Shown here in pieces: positions 1 through 9,180 of a DNA stretch of 64,000 nucleotides (the first letter of the stretch is position 1; every line of letters begins with the position of its first letter). The DNA comes from Cyclobacteriaceae bacterium (GTDB lineage: Bacteria > Bacteroidota > Bacteroidia > Cytophagales > Cyclobacteriaceae), in NCBI GenBank assembly GCA_958296015.1, contig CATQIH010000035.1, forward strand, positions 62,001 to 126,000, in the 5' to 3' direction. Under the pieces are notes generated by a model, which was not told the origin of the DNA, did not search any database, and saw only the letters and a program-made list of their open reading frames with translations. The position numbers and the translations under genes were made by a program.

Positions 1-35
1 AACCAGGCTTTATATGTAAAGAATAGTGGGTAAAA

Positions 36-1250
36 TTAGTAATTAGTACCTGCTCTAATCATGGCGCAACGGAAGCCAATCGTGGCTGTAGCAGAATCCT
101 GCTCAAGGTAACGGCGTGTTCCGGGAGCCAGCCAGTAAGCGACATCAGCCCATGAACCACCTTTGTATACCCTGAGTTCATCGGTGATTAGTGAGTTATA
201 TTCACCCTGATAACGAGGTGTTTCTTCACTATCGTAGCCGGAAGCCGGGTCAATCGTACCGTCTCTTCTAATAGGGTTCAGATCGCTGAAGTCCTGGAAT
301 GACAACGGGCGATATACATCCAGTACCCATTCGTTGACGTTTCCAGCCATATTGTACAAGCCAAAGTCGTTAGGCGGATACTCATAGATATAGTCAGTGA
401 TCATTGCTCCATCGTTGAGCTTACCAGCGATACCTGCATAGTCACCTCTACCTCTTTTGAAGTTAGCCAGAAAGTAACCCATTTGCTTGCCATAAGGATT
501 ACGGGTAGCATGACCATCCCAAGGATAAATTCTTTGGTTGGTATGGTTTTCATCCAGATACTGCGTACCGATCATGGCTTTGGCAGCATACTCCCATTCG
601 GCCTCTGTGGGCAACCTAAAGTCAGGAAGCACTGCTCCTGTTTCCAGGGGAATACGCCCCCCTTCGGGGACACTAGACTCTAGCCCAGCTTCTTCGGCAA
701 GCTTTTCGTTGACTACAGAAGTACGCCATTTGCAATAGTCATTAGCCTGAACCCAACTCACACCTACAACAGGAAAGAAACGGAAACCAGGATAACGCAG
801 GTAATGATCTTCGTATGGATCATTGAATGCAAGAGAGCGGCGCCATACCGTAGTATCTGGCAGCGCAGAACGATAAAACTCAGTAGTTGAATCCTGTTTG
901 ATGTCAAACAAGTACTCCAGCCAGTGAATGTTGGCCACTTCTGTTTGGTCCATATAGAAAGAAGCCACTGTTACGGTCCTTTCTAAGTTGTCTCGGGAAC
1001 CCATCAAGTCTTCCTCAAAGCTACCCATCACAAAGCGGCCACCTTCGATGTATGCCATATCCGGTGCCTCTGGCTGGCCCTGATATTCATCCACCGTGAA
1101 GTTGCCTTCCACATTGTACTCAATCCCTGTTTTGGAGCTGGACACTCCGGGATTTACACTGGTAGGCTGGCTTTTGCTGCATGAAGATATGACAGCGGCA
1201 CATAACACAAGCAAAGAGGTGCTTCCAGCCAGTTTGAAAATTTTAGTCAT
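36..1250 (-). CDS. gldJ: GldJ-like gliding motility / T9SS lipoprotein (SUMF1 fold)
   Basis: A 404-residue outer-envelope lipoprotein. The N-terminus has a short hydrophobic stretch and a lipobox ending VISSC, so it should be lipidated and exported. The rest is a formylglycine-generating-enzyme/sulfatase-modifying (SUMF1) fold: near the start EGGRFVMGS and DQTEVANIHWLEYL, then FRLPTEAEWEYAA, NMAGNVNEWVLDVY and, at the end, KGGSWADV and TIGFRCAM. In Bacteroidota this combination of lipobox, MGS motif and 'DxTEV' is typical of GldJ (also GldK), needed for gliding and type IX secretion; such proteins are structural rather than catalytic. I prefer the ATG at 1248-1250 because the longer frame (up to 1424) adds 58 residues without signal features and would run over the promoter-like boxes at 1322-1351. 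No other gld gene is seen in the window. GldJ is favoured over GldK from the overall motif pattern, but the paralogue assignment is not certain. Confidence 0.8.
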   Translation of the reverse strand: MTKIFKLAGSTSLLVLCAAVISSCSKSQPTSVNPGVSSSKTGIEYNVEGNFTVDEYQGQPEAPDMAYIEGGRFVMGSFEEDLMGSRDNLERTVTVASFYMDQTEVANIHWLEYLFDIKQDSTTEFYRSALPDTTVWRRSLAFNDPYEDHYLRYPGFRFFPVVGVSWVQANDYCKWRTSVVNEKLAEEAGLESSVPEGGRIPLETGAVLPDFRLPTEAEWEYAAKAMIGTQYLDENHTNQRIYPWDGHATRNPYGKQMGYFLANFKRGRGDYAGIAGKLNDGAMITDYIYEYPPNDFGLYNMAGNVNEWVLDVYRPLSFQDFSDLNPIRRDGTIDPASGYDSEETPRYQGEYNSLITDELRVYKGGSWADVAYWLAPGTRRYLEQDSATATIGFRCAMIRAGTNY

Positions 1251-1321
1251 AACCTGTTTTTTTATAATTGTCTGCAGACTGTAAATATTAAATTCGTCTG
1301 TATTTAAAATGCTAATTTGGG

Positions 1322-1351
1322 CAAAGATACCATTTAATAATAACCAATAAA
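1322..1351 (-). promoter_or_regulatory. Candidate Bacteroidota sigma promoter for gldJ
   Basis: On the minus strand a perfect -7 box TATCTTTG (1322-1329) is preceded, after 18 bases, by TTTA (1348-1351), close to the Bacteroidota consensus TTTG-N19-TAnnTTTG. It lies about 70 bases upstream of the chosen gldJ start. Motif match only. Confidence 0.5.
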
Positions 1352-1477
1352 TATAGATACTACATGCATGTAAGTAAAAATATAAAATAATGAAGAAGTA
1401 GCGGGAGCATTGTGGTACTTGCAATCCTAACGATACGGTACAACCGTTAAGTATACAACCTGATGAAAATTTGTGAC

Positions 1478-4400
1478 CTATTCGAGCATACTTTCAAGGA
1501 TATTATTGGCGATATCTACGGTCTGTACATCATTAACAAATAATATCAGTCTTTTTTTGGTTTCTTTCATCTGACATCTTTTAGGATGCGCTTTCACAAA
1601 TTGGAGAATTTGGCCGAATACATCAGAATTGAAATACGCCTGGTTCTGAGAATCTACAAAATAGCATTTCATGGTGTCATGTTTTAAGGTAAGTTTCTCA
1701 AAACCCAGTTTTTCTGCTTTCCACCTAAGTCTCACGGTTCCTATCAGCACCATTACCTGCTCTGGAATGGGGCCAAACCGGTCTTCCAGCATTTGCATAA
1801 ACCCAGAAAGTTCTTCTTCGTTGTTCAGGTTATCCAGCTGAGAGTAGAACCGAAGACGTTCGGTGGTGCTGGCTACGTATTCTTCCGGAATCAAAATTTC
1901 AAGGTCGGTTTCAATAGAGCAATCCTGCACTACTGGTTTGACTACCTGATGCAGATCGTACGTAAATAGGTCTTTAAAATCTGACTCTTTTAATTCCTGC
2001 ACTGCTTCATCAAGTATTTTATGGTACATATCAAAACCAAGATCAGAAATAAAGCCACTTTGCTCGGCACCCAGCAGGTTGCCTGCCCCGCGTATATCCA
2101 AATCGCGCATGGCTACTTTAAATCCGTCGCCCAGTTCCGAAAACTGTTCCAGGGTGGCAAGTCGCTTCCGGGCATCAGAGGTGAGGCCGATGGTAGGCGG
2201 GGTGATCAGGTAGCAGAATGCCTTACGGTTGGAGCGCCCTACCCTGCCCCGCATCTGATGCAGGTCTGACAACCCAAACATGTGTGCATTGTTGATGATG
2301 ATGGTGTTGGCATTAGGAATGTCAAGCCCCGACTCAATGATGTTGGTGGAGATCAGCACGTCGTATTCTCCATCAATAAATTTGAGCATGGTCTTCTCCA
2401 ATTTGCTTCCCTCCATTTGTCCATGAGCAACGGCTATTTTCACATCAGGCACCAATCTTTTGATAATATTACCTATTTGATCGATATCTCCTACGCGGTT
2501 ATGCACAAAGAAAACCTGCCCTCCACGCCTGATTTCAAAACTGATAGCATCTCTGATCAGATTTTCATCGAGAGTATGAATTTCGGTGGTCACCGGGCGG
2601 CGGTTGGGCGGTGGTGTAGAAATAATGCTAAGGTCGCGTGCGCCCATCAGCGAAAAGTGCAGGGTTCGGGGAATGGGTGTGGCAGTGAGCGTGAGCACAT
2701 CTACATGTACCCGCATTTCTTTCAGACGGTCTTTAACCTTCACGCCAAACTTTTGCTCTTCGTCTATAATAAGTAATCCGAGATCTTTGAAAACCACATC
2801 TTTGTTGACAATCCGGTGGGTACCAATCAGGATATTGACTTTTCCTTCTTTCACTTCACCCAATATTGCGCGAATATCTTTGGTAGACTTAAACCGGTTG
2901 ATGTACTCAATAGAAACTGGAAAATCAGCCAGTCGGCTTTTGAATGTCTGATGGTGCTGCATGGCCAATATGGTAGTAGGCACCAGCACGGCCACCTGCT
3001 TCCCTTCTGTCACCGCCTTGAAAGCAGCACGAATAGCTACCTCAGTTTTTCCGAAGCCCACATCTCCACACACTAGCCGGTCCATTGGGTGTGGCTGCTG
3101 CATATCATACTTGACATCTGCTGTAGATTTGGCCTGGTCAGGCGTGTCTTCATACATAAACGAAGACTCAAGTTCTGCCTGTAAGAAACTATCCGGAGCA
3201 TAGGCATAACCTAGGGTGGTTTTGCGTTTTGCATAGAGTTCTATCAGGTCTTTGGCTATATCTTTTACTTTGCTTTTGGCCTTTTTTTTCTTATTCTCCC
3301 ACTCGGGCGAGCCTAGTTTGCTAATGACAGGTGGGGTGTCTTCCTTGCCACTGTATTTGGATATTTTGTGCAGAGAATGGATACTGACATACAGCAGATC
3401 ATCATCGCGGTATACCAGACGGATAGCTTCCTGCCGCTTCGTTCCTACATCTACTTTTTCTAGTCCGGCGAACCGCCCCACTCCATGATCCAAATGCGTA
3501 ACATAATCTCCCGGACTTAGGGAGCGAAGTTCTTTGAGTGTGATGGCTTTGGATTTGGCTACATTGCTTTTTGCTTTATAGCGATGAAAGCGGTCGAATA
3601 ACTGGTGATCGGTATAGCAGGCAAGCTTAGATGTCTTGTCCAGAAAACCCTGCCGCAGCGAAGTATTCAAAGGCTCAAAATGAACCGAAGCGTCCAGTTC
3701 GTCAAAGATCGTGCGCAGGCGCTCTATCTGTTGTTCGGAGTCGGAGGCGATCAGGTTTTGGATGCCAAGTGCTTCGTTTTGCCCGAAATTTTCTACCAGC
3801 AGCTCAAAATTTTTGTTGAATGAAGGCTGCGGCTCACTCTTGAAAGTATGTTGATGGGTAGTGTGTGCATAAAAGCGGTTGCCAAATTCAATCTTGGTGA
3901 AGGCAGCAAGGCTATCGATAAACGTGGCTCTCGTCTCATACAGTACCTGTGGATTGAATACTACCTGGGTATTGCCCGACTCGGTCATGAGCGTATCAAA
4001 ACTTTCCTGCGCCTTTTGGAAAAGGGCTTCTACAATGTCTTCAGCCTGTTGCATATCTTTGAACCAGACCTTGGTCTTTCCGACAGGTAAAAATTCTAAA
4101 AATGACTGCCGGTCTTCTTCCTGGATGGCCGTCTGCATATCAGGAATAATACTGATGCGCTCTATGCTTTCCTGCGAAAGCTGGTTTTCAGGATTGAAAC
4201 TCCGGATGCTTTCCACCTCGTCTCCAAATAGCTCAATGCGGTAAGGCAAATCATTGGCAAATGAATACACATCGATGATACCTCCACGAACGGCAAACCG
4301 GCCCGGTTCATACACAAATTCCACTTTCTCAAATTCGTAGGAAATTAGCAGTTCGGAAAGAAACTGCGCATTGACACGCTCTCCTACTTTGAGCGAAAAA

Positions 4401-4831
4401 GTGTAGCTCTGCAATGTTTTTTTACTGACCACTTTTTCTGACAGTGCCTCTGGGTAGGTAACAATCAACTCTCCCTTTTCAACGGGGTTATTGATCAGGT
4501 TCAATATTTCAGATCGCATCAGCACATTGGCATTCTCAGTCTCCTCAAACTGATAAGGTTTGCGATAGGAAGTGGGAAAAAGGTATACATTGCGGTCGCC
4601 GTTGAGATTCTGAAGATCGTTCTGAAAATACGCTGCTTCCTCACGATCGGAAACTACAAATACATGATTGTGAGCATTGATACGATAAATGGCAGACGCA
4701 AACACCGCATCCAGGCTGCCTACCAAACCTTTAATCTGAATACTGGCACCCGGCGCGTTGCTGATCTGATCGGCCAGCGTCTGAACGAAGCTATCCTGGG
4801 CATACTGATTAACTAACTCTTCTGTTCGCAC
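1478..4831 (-). CDS. mfd: Transcription-repair coupling factor Mfd
   Basis: At 1117 residues this has the normal length of Mfd, the ATPase that pushes stalled RNA polymerase off damaged DNA and recruits UvrA. The N-terminal third is the UvrB-like module (EKVEFVYEPGRFAVRGGIID, IELFGDEVESIRSF). Then comes the RNA-polymerase-interacting CarD-like domain (LSPGDYVTHLDHGVGRFAGL). The helicase core follows: Walker A GDVGFGKTEVAIRAAF, ALVPTTILAMQHHQTF, IGTHRIV, the DEEQKFGV box, TLTATPIPRTL, STNIIESGLDIPNANTIII and QMRGRVGRS. The C-terminal TRCF domain ends the protein. The start MRTEELVNQYAQ at 4831 is the first ATG of a well-conserved N-terminus. The gene has the same orientation as gldJ, 227 bases upstream of it, and no operon is obvious. 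Nothing is degenerate. Confidence 0.97.
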   Translation of the reverse strand: MRTEELVNQYAQDSFVQTLADQISNAPGASIQIKGLVGSLDAVFASAIYRINAHNHVFVVSDREEAAYFQNDLQNLNGDRNVYLFPTSYRKPYQFEETENANVLMRSEILNLINNPVEKGELIVTYPEALSEKVVSKKTLQSYTFSLKVGERVNAQFLSELLISYEFEKVEFVYEPGRFAVRGGIIDVYSFANDLPYRIELFGDEVESIRSFNPENQLSQESIERISIIPDMQTAIQEEDRQSFLEFLPVGKTKVWFKDMQQAEDIVEALFQKAQESFDTLMTESGNTQVVFNPQVLYETRATFIDSLAAFTKIEFGNRFYAHTTHQHTFKSEPQPSFNKNFELLVENFGQNEALGIQNLIASDSEQQIERLRTIFDELDASVHFEPLNTSLRQGFLDKTSKLACYTDHQLFDRFHRYKAKSNVAKSKAITLKELRSLSPGDYVTHLDHGVGRFAGLEKVDVGTKRQEAIRLVYRDDDLLYVSIHSLHKISKYSGKEDTPPVISKLGSPEWENKKKKAKSKVKDIAKDLIELYAKRKTTLGYAYAPDSFLQAELESSFMYEDTPDQAKSTADVKYDMQQPHPMDRLVCGDVGFGKTEVAIRAAFKAVTEGKQVAVLVPTTILAMQHHQTFKSRLADFPVSIEYINRFKSTKDIRAILGEVKEGKVNILIGTHRIVNKDVVFKDLGLLIIDEEQKFGVKVKDRLKEMRVHVDVLTLTATPIPRTLHFSLMGARDLSIISTPPPNRRPVTTEIHTLDENLIRDAISFEIRRGGQVFFVHNRVGDIDQIGNIIKRLVPDVKIAVAHGQMEGSKLEKTMLKFIDGEYDVLISTNIIESGLDIPNANTIIINNAHMFGLSDLHQMRGRVGRSNRKAFCYLITPPTIGLTSDARKRLATLEQFSELGDGFKVAMRDLDIRGAGNLLGAEQSGFISDLGFDMYHKILDEAVQELKESDFKDLFTYDLHQVVKPVVQDCSIETDLEILIPEEYVASTTERLRFYSQLDNLNNEEELSGFMQMLEDRFGPIPEQVMVLIGTVRLRWKAEKLGFEKLTLKHDTMKCYFVDSQNQAYFNSDVFGQILQFVKAHPKRCQMKETKKRLILFVNDVQTVDIANNILESMLE

Positions 4832-4986
4832 AGCAATAATTTTATGAACAAATAATAGGAATATAGATTAGGTATATGTATTTTTTTACATACTGCTTCA
4901 ACTAATTCGTGCCAGGCGAACTACCCAAAGCAAAAAATGTTTAATATACAGTCACCAATAAGTAGCGATCATTTTTTGTCATCATT

Positions 4987-5616
4987 ATGCAAAAACAAAA
5001 CAAAAATACGCAAAAACAAAGTCAAAATACATTCTCCAGGATAGAACAACTACATCCTCACAAAATGTTTCTGTATCTGTCTATTTTTGGTAGTTGTCTT
5101 ATCTTTCTTTTTTTAACGTTCGGGCATCTCTCAAGCCGACCCGATGCAAGCGATTTTATCAGCTTCAAATTTCCCAAGGCATTTGTTATCAGTCTGGTTT
5201 TGCTGTTGCTGTCTGGTTATACCATGTCCAGAACATTGCCCGCTTTTGTCAATGATGATATGAAGGCATTGAAATGGTATCTGGGTGCTACGGTACTTCT
5301 GGGTCTTTCGTTTACCATCAGCCAGTACATCGGCTGGTATGAACTAATGCGTTCGGGTATCTACCTGTCGGGTAAAGCTGCTGGTTCATATCTTTATGTG
5401 ATTACAGGGCTGCACATTCTTCATTTGGCCGGAGGTTTGGTAGCTTTGACTTTATATTATACACGTATTAGCCGAATCTCACGTGATGCTGTCAGAACGC
5501 TGATACTGGTGACTAATCCATATGAAAAGATGCGCTTGGAGATGCTGAAAACCTACTGGCAATTTATTGACATCATCTGGATTTTCTTGTTCTTCTACTT
5601 TCTGTTTGTATTCTGA
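4987..5616 (+). CDS. Heme-copper oxidase subunit III family protein
   Basis: A 209-residue integral membrane protein with about five hydrophobic segments, in line with bacterial cytochrome c oxidase subunit III (CtaE/CyoC family). Family signatures visible are LGLSFTISQYIGWYEL, the conserved 'ITGLHILHLAGG' (TGxHxxHxxxG) and the C-terminal TYWQFIDIIWIFLFFYFLF, equivalent to the YWHFVDxVW motif. The N-terminal 30 residues are polar and Lys/Gln rich, hence cytoplasmic. Subunit III stabilises the oxidase and does not carry redox centres. It stands alone: no subunit I or II gene is near, so it may belong to an oxidase encoded elsewhere. Its 3' end overlaps the 3' end of the convergent ribD gene by 22 bases, leaving no room for a terminator. 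Confidence 0.85.
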   Translation: MQKQNKNTQKQSQNTFSRIEQLHPHKMFLYLSIFGSCLIFLFLTFGHLSSRPDASDFISFKFPKAFVISLVLLLLSGYTMSRTLPAFVNDDMKALKWYLGATVLLGLSFTISQYIGWYELMRSGIYLSGKAAGSYLYVITGLHILHLAGGLVALTLYYTRISRISRDAVRTLILVTNPYEKMRLEMLKTYWQFIDIIWIFLFFYFLFVF

Positions 5617-6614
5617 TAGTATAACAACTGGTCGTCAGCTACTTGTGTCATCTTATGCAGCAGGTGTACAGCTATGGAAGGTGCGGCTATACCCTTACCA
5701 AAATGCTGTTCAACCTGAAATACCCTGGCTTCATCCCACCATTGGTTGGCTATGAGCAACGCAAGTAACTGAGAACCACCTTCAATAAGCACAGAGGTGA
5801 TACCTCGTTCAGCCAAATCGTTTAGAATATATCGGACAAAATTTTTATAGCCTTTTGCAGCAACTGCTATGTATTGAAGATTAGGTTGTTGATTGTCTTT
5901 TATAGTATTATAGCATAATGTAGGCTGGGTACCATCAAAAACATGTAGCGACGAAGGGAGTCTGAGGTGCCGGTCGAGCACAATGCGTACCGGGTCCGGG
6001 CCACACCAGTTGCGCACGTTGAGCTTTGGGTCATCATACAGGCAGGTATTGGTGCCCACCATGATAGCCTGCTCCTGAGCGCGCCACTGGTGCACAAGCT
6101 TACGAGCATGTGCACTACTGATCCATTTGGAATCGTAATTCTGGCGGGCTACAAATCCATCAGCCGTTTGTGCCCATTTCAGAAGTAGGTATGGCCTACC
6201 CTTTTCCAGGTAGGTATAAAACCTGATATTCAATGCTTTTGCTTCTTCGGCCAGAGTATCCACAGTGAGGAGATTGATGTGGTACTTGTCTGCATGTTTT
6301 GAAAGAGCGGTACTGCCGAAGGGCAAAACCATATGCTGGATACCTGCTATAGCGATTATCTCAAACAGATGATCTGGCTTTTTCATAAAAGCGATCGGAT
6401 CAATATTGAGGTATAGGGTACTCCCTGTAGCTGGTATTGATTCAATACCTTTGAAAAGGTTATCAATAGCTCTATCTTTGAGCAGCCAGCCTTCGTAGGT
6501 AATCTTATGGTCATGACAGATAAGCCATCCAACAAGCGGATTGACGTGTACGTTACCTACACCATACGAAGCAAGCTGAAAAGTTCTTCGCAAATATATT
6601 AAATGATCACCCAT
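5595..6614 (-). CDS. ribD: RibD-like riboflavin biosynthesis protein with degenerate deaminase domain
   Basis: RibD normally joins an N-terminal zinc deaminase to a C-terminal reductase acting on pyrimidine intermediates of riboflavin synthesis. Numbering from the ATG at 6614, the N-terminal domain is recognisable (LASYGVGNVHVNPLVGWLI, equal to the PNPxVG motif), but the catalytic zinc residues are missing. Where family members have H-A-E the protein reads R48-A49-I50, and where they have PCxHxGxTPPC it reads P73-I74 and no cysteines. The C-terminal reductase domain is well kept: RPYLLLKWAQTADGF, WISSAHARKLVHQWRAQEQA, MVGTNTCLYDDPKLNVR, DPVRIVLDRHLRLP, VLIEGGSQLLALLI. The frame is intact throughout, so this is divergence rather than a frameshift. 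I infer reductase activity only, with the deaminase supplied elsewhere. It is divergent from prmC, with 32 bases between the chosen starts. Confidence 0.82.
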   Translation of the reverse strand: MGDHLIYLRRTFQLASYGVGNVHVNPLVGWLICHDHKITYEGWLLKDRAIDNLFKGIESIPATGSTLYLNIDPIAFMKKPDHLFEIIAIAGIQHMVLPFGSTALSKHADKYHINLLTVDTLAEEAKALNIRFYTYLEKGRPYLLLKWAQTADGFVARQNYDSKWISSAHARKLVHQWRAQEQAIMVGTNTCLYDDPKLNVRNWCGPDPVRIVLDRHLRLPSSLHVFDGTQPTLCYNTIKDNQQPNLQYIAVAAKGYKNFVRYILNDLAERGITSVLIEGGSQLLALLIANQWWDEARVFQVEQHFGKGIAAPSIAVHLLHKMTQVADDQLLYYQNTNRK

Positions 6615-6646
6615 ATCTTTTGATGCTAAACGGATTAACACTGCAA

Positions 6647-7531
6647 ATGAAAGAAAAAATAGGTGCAAAGAGTTTACTCAAGCAGCTTGTATCTGGTGTT
6701 CTTTTGCAAAATTCCTCCAATACACTTTCAGAAAATGAAGCCAATCATATCGTACTAATGGTATTGAACCACTATCTGGGTTTATCCCGCAATGATATTG
6801 TATTGAACCAACCTATACAAATGGACACCCAGGCTAACTTACAGATCAGAGAAGCCTTACAGAAGATAGCTCGGGATGAGCCAGTGCAATATGTATTAGG
6901 AGAGGCTGATTTTTATGGACGCAAATTTAAGGTGAATCCGGCAGTACTTATCCCTAGAAGAGAGACTGAAGAACTGGTTTATCTTATTATTAAAGAAAAC
7001 AAGCATAAAAAACCACACATCCTGGACATCGGTACGGGAAGCGGTTGTATTGCTATTACGTTGAAAAAGGAAATTCCGGAAGCCGAAGTACACGGCTGGG
7101 ACATTAGCACAGATGCATTGTCTGTAACGCGGCAAAATGCTGATAACTTACAGGTAGAGATTTTTTCCAGGCAGGTCGATATCACAAATAATGCTATAAA
7201 TGCAGGCCATCAGAAGTTTGATATCATTGCGAGCAATCCTCCGTATGTCCGGGAGAGTGAAAGGGCAGAGATGCAGGCTAACGTACTGTTTGAGCCAGCA
7301 CTTGCTTTATTTGTGCCCGATGAGCAGCCTTTGCTTTTTTATGCAAGCATCGCACAGCAATGTATACATTTGAAACTGATGAACCCCGGAGGTATGCTCT
7401 ATTTTGAAGTGAATGAGTACTTTGCTAACGAAACTGCCGGACTGATGACAGATATGGGATTAGAAGAGGTAGTGATCGTTCAGGATATGCAAAAAAAAGA
7501 CAGGTTTGTTAAAGGAATGTTATCATCTTAA
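6647..7531 (+). CDS. prmC: Peptide chain release factor N5-glutamine methyltransferase PrmC
   Basis: A 294-residue SAM-dependent methyltransferase of the HemK/PrmC family, which methylates the GGQ glutamine of release factors RF1 and RF2. An N-terminal helical domain is followed by RRETEELVYLII, the SAM-binding motif LDIGTGSGCIAITL, and the catalytic NPPY motif in IIASNPPYVRESE. The ending NPGGMLYFEVNEYF and GLEEVVIVQDMQKKDRFVKGML is typical. Of three in-frame starts (TTG 6620, ATG 6623, ATG 6647) I chose 6647, as it gives the usual N-terminus and does not sit over the ribD start. The divergent ribD-prmC pair is familiar in Bacteroidota. Confidence 0.92.
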   Translation: MKEKIGAKSLLKQLVSGVLLQNSSNTLSENEANHIVLMVLNHYLGLSRNDIVLNQPIQMDTQANLQIREALQKIARDEPVQYVLGEADFYGRKFKVNPAVLIPRRETEELVYLIIKENKHKKPHILDIGTGSGCIAITLKKEIPEAEVHGWDISTDALSVTRQNADNLQVEIFSRQVDITNNAINAGHQKFDIIASNPPYVRESERAEMQANVLFEPALALFVPDEQPLLFYASIAQQCIHLKLMNPGGMLYFEVNEYFANETAGLMTDMGLEEVVIVQDMQKKDRFVKGMLSS

Positions 7532-7572
7532 TTATTTATCTGATAATTTAGCAAACAGATGCCTTTGGATTT

Positions 7573-7602
7573 TTTACTTACGCAATATTTATACTATTTT
7601 TG
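7573..7602 (+). promoter_or_regulatory. Candidate sigma promoter of the cysCDN operon
   Basis: A perfect -7 box TATTTTTG (7595-7602) follows TTTA (7573-7576) after 18 bases, near the TTTG-N19-TAnnTTTG consensus of Bacteroidota. It lies 23 bases before the TTG start of cysC and would serve the three-gene operon. Confidence 0.5.
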
Positions 7603-7625
7603 TTTAAAATTTAATTATACCAGTC

Positions 7626-8219
7626 TTGAGTCATATATATCCGATATTTGATACTATTCTTCGGAAGGAAGATAAAGAGGAACTGTTGAAGCAGCATGGT
7701 AAGGTGATATGGATGGTGGGCCTCTCGGGTTCTGGTAAGAGCACGCTGGCAAGAGCTGCTGAAAACACGTTGCATCAGCAAGGCAAGATGACCATGTTGC
7801 TGGATGGAGATAACCTGAGAGTAGGTGTAAATAACAACCTGGGGTTCAGCGATGAAGATAGAACTGAAAATATCCGCCGGGCGGCTGAAGTAGCCAAGCT
7901 TTTTGCCAACAACGGAATCGTCACTATTTGCTCACTGATCAGCCCAACAGAGAAAATACGCCAGATGGCAAAGTCTATCATTGGAGATAGTTACTTTGAA
8001 GTATACATCGACTGTCCGCTGGATGTATGCGAGCAGCGGGATGTCAAAGGATTGTATGCAAAAGCCCGTCGTGGAGAAATCAAAGAATTTACCGGTATCA
8101 GTTCACCCTTCGAGGAACCGCAGCAGCCCGATTTACGCTTACAAACTTCTGCGCTAAGTATAGAAGCATGTCACCAGCTTTTGGTGGACAATATACTGGC
8201 AATAACATCGATCAAATAA
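7626..8219 (+). CDS. cysC: Adenylylsulfate kinase (APS kinase)
   Basis: A 197-residue cytoplasmic kinase that phosphorylates adenosine 5'-phosphosulfate to PAPS. It has the P-loop GLSGSGKST, the substrate-binding LLDGDNLRVGVNNNLGF, the conserved SDEDRTENIRRAAEVAKLF and CSLISPTEKIRQMAK, and the KGLYAKARRGEIKEFTGISSPFE region. The length is standard. The start is TTG (7626): the frame is closed upstream by a TAA at 7605, and the next ATG lies within the first beta strand. It is first gene of cysC-cysD-cysN, 24 bases before cysD. No PAPS reductase or sulfite reductase follows, so PAPS could feed either assimilation or sulfation. Confidence 0.93.
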   Translation: MSHIYPIFDTILRKEDKEELLKQHGKVIWMVGLSGSGKSTLARAAENTLHQQGKMTMLLDGDNLRVGVNNNLGFSDEDRTENIRRAAEVAKLFANNGIVTICSLISPTEKIRQMAKSIIGDSYFEVYIDCPLDVCEQRDVKGLYAKARRGEIKEFTGISSPFEEPQQPDLRLQTSALSIEACHQLLVDNILAITSIK

Positions 8220-8243
8220 TAAGAAAGAGAAAACCCTATAGTT

Positions 8244-9149
8244 ATGTATTCATATAGTTTAACACATTTAAAGCAATTGGAGTCTGAAGCCATTTTCATC
8301 ATGAGAGAGGTAGCTTCGCAGTTTGAGAAACCAGTGCTGTTGTTTTCCGGAGGAAAAGACTCTATTGTGATGGTTAGGCTGGCGCAGAAAGCTTTCTGGC
8401 CTGCGAAGGTGCCGTTTCCATTAATGCACATTGATACCGGGCACAACTTTCCTGAAACGATTGAGTTTCGCGATAGGCTGGTCAATGAGTTAGGTGCAGA
8501 CCTGATCGTGCGTTCGGTACAGGATTCCATTAATAGTGGCAAAGCTGTGGAAGAAAAAGGCCCCAATCCAAGCCGTAACTCATTACAGACTATCACGCTG
8601 CTCGATGCTATAGAGGAGTTTAAATTTGATGCAGCTTTTGGCGGTGCCAGAAGAGACGAAGAAAAAGCGCGTGCCAAAGAAAGATTTTTCTCTCATCGTG
8701 ATGAGTTTGGGCAATGGAACCCCCGCAACCAGCGTCCCGAATTATGGAACCTGTTTAACGGCAAAAAGCAGGTAGGCGAACACTTCCGGGTGTTTCCGCT
8801 AAGCAACTGGACAGAGATGGATGTGTGGCAATACATTGCAATGGAAAATCTGGCTATTCCACAGATATACTTCACTCACCAGCGCGAAATTGTTGTACGT
8901 GATGGTATGTTGCTGGCTAAATCGCCGTTCATTACGCTGATGAAGGAAGAAGCGTATGAGCCAAGACAGATTAGGTTTCGCACCGTAGGCGACATGACTT
9001 GTACCGGTGCTGTAGAGTCTGACGCAGCTTCTATCGATGCCATCATTCAGGAAGTAGCGTCGGCTAAAGTAACAGAGCGGGGCGGAAGAGCAGACGACAA
9101 ACGTTCGGAAGCAGCGATGGAAGACCGGAAAAAACAAGGTTATTTTTAA
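8244..9149 (+). CDS. cysD: Sulfate adenylyltransferase subunit 2
   Basis: The 301-residue catalytic subunit of ATP sulfurylase, which with CysN makes APS from sulfate and ATP. It belongs to the PP-loop ATPases: LLFSGGKDSIVMVRLA near residue 35 is the pyrophosphatase loop. Further markers are HIDTGHNFPETIEFRD, FDAAFGGARRDEEKARAKER, FRVFPLSNWTEMDVWQYI and the C-terminal RFRTVGDMTCTGAVES with the ERGGRADDK segment. The ATG start sits 24 bases after cysC, and cysN begins 31 bases after its stop. The length matches the family, and all hallmarks are present. Confidence 0.96.
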   Translation: MYSYSLTHLKQLESEAIFIMREVASQFEKPVLLFSGGKDSIVMVRLAQKAFWPAKVPFPLMHIDTGHNFPETIEFRDRLVNELGADLIVRSVQDSINSGKAVEEKGPNPSRNSLQTITLLDAIEEFKFDAAFGGARRDEEKARAKERFFSHRDEFGQWNPRNQRPELWNLFNGKKQVGEHFRVFPLSNWTEMDVWQYIAMENLAIPQIYFTHQREIVVRDGMLLAKSPFITLMKEEAYEPRQIRFRTVGDMTCTGAVESDAASIDAIIQEVASAKVTERGGRADDKRSEAAMEDRKKQGYF

Positions 9150-9180
9150 TCAATACCGACACTCAAAAGTAAATACTGAT

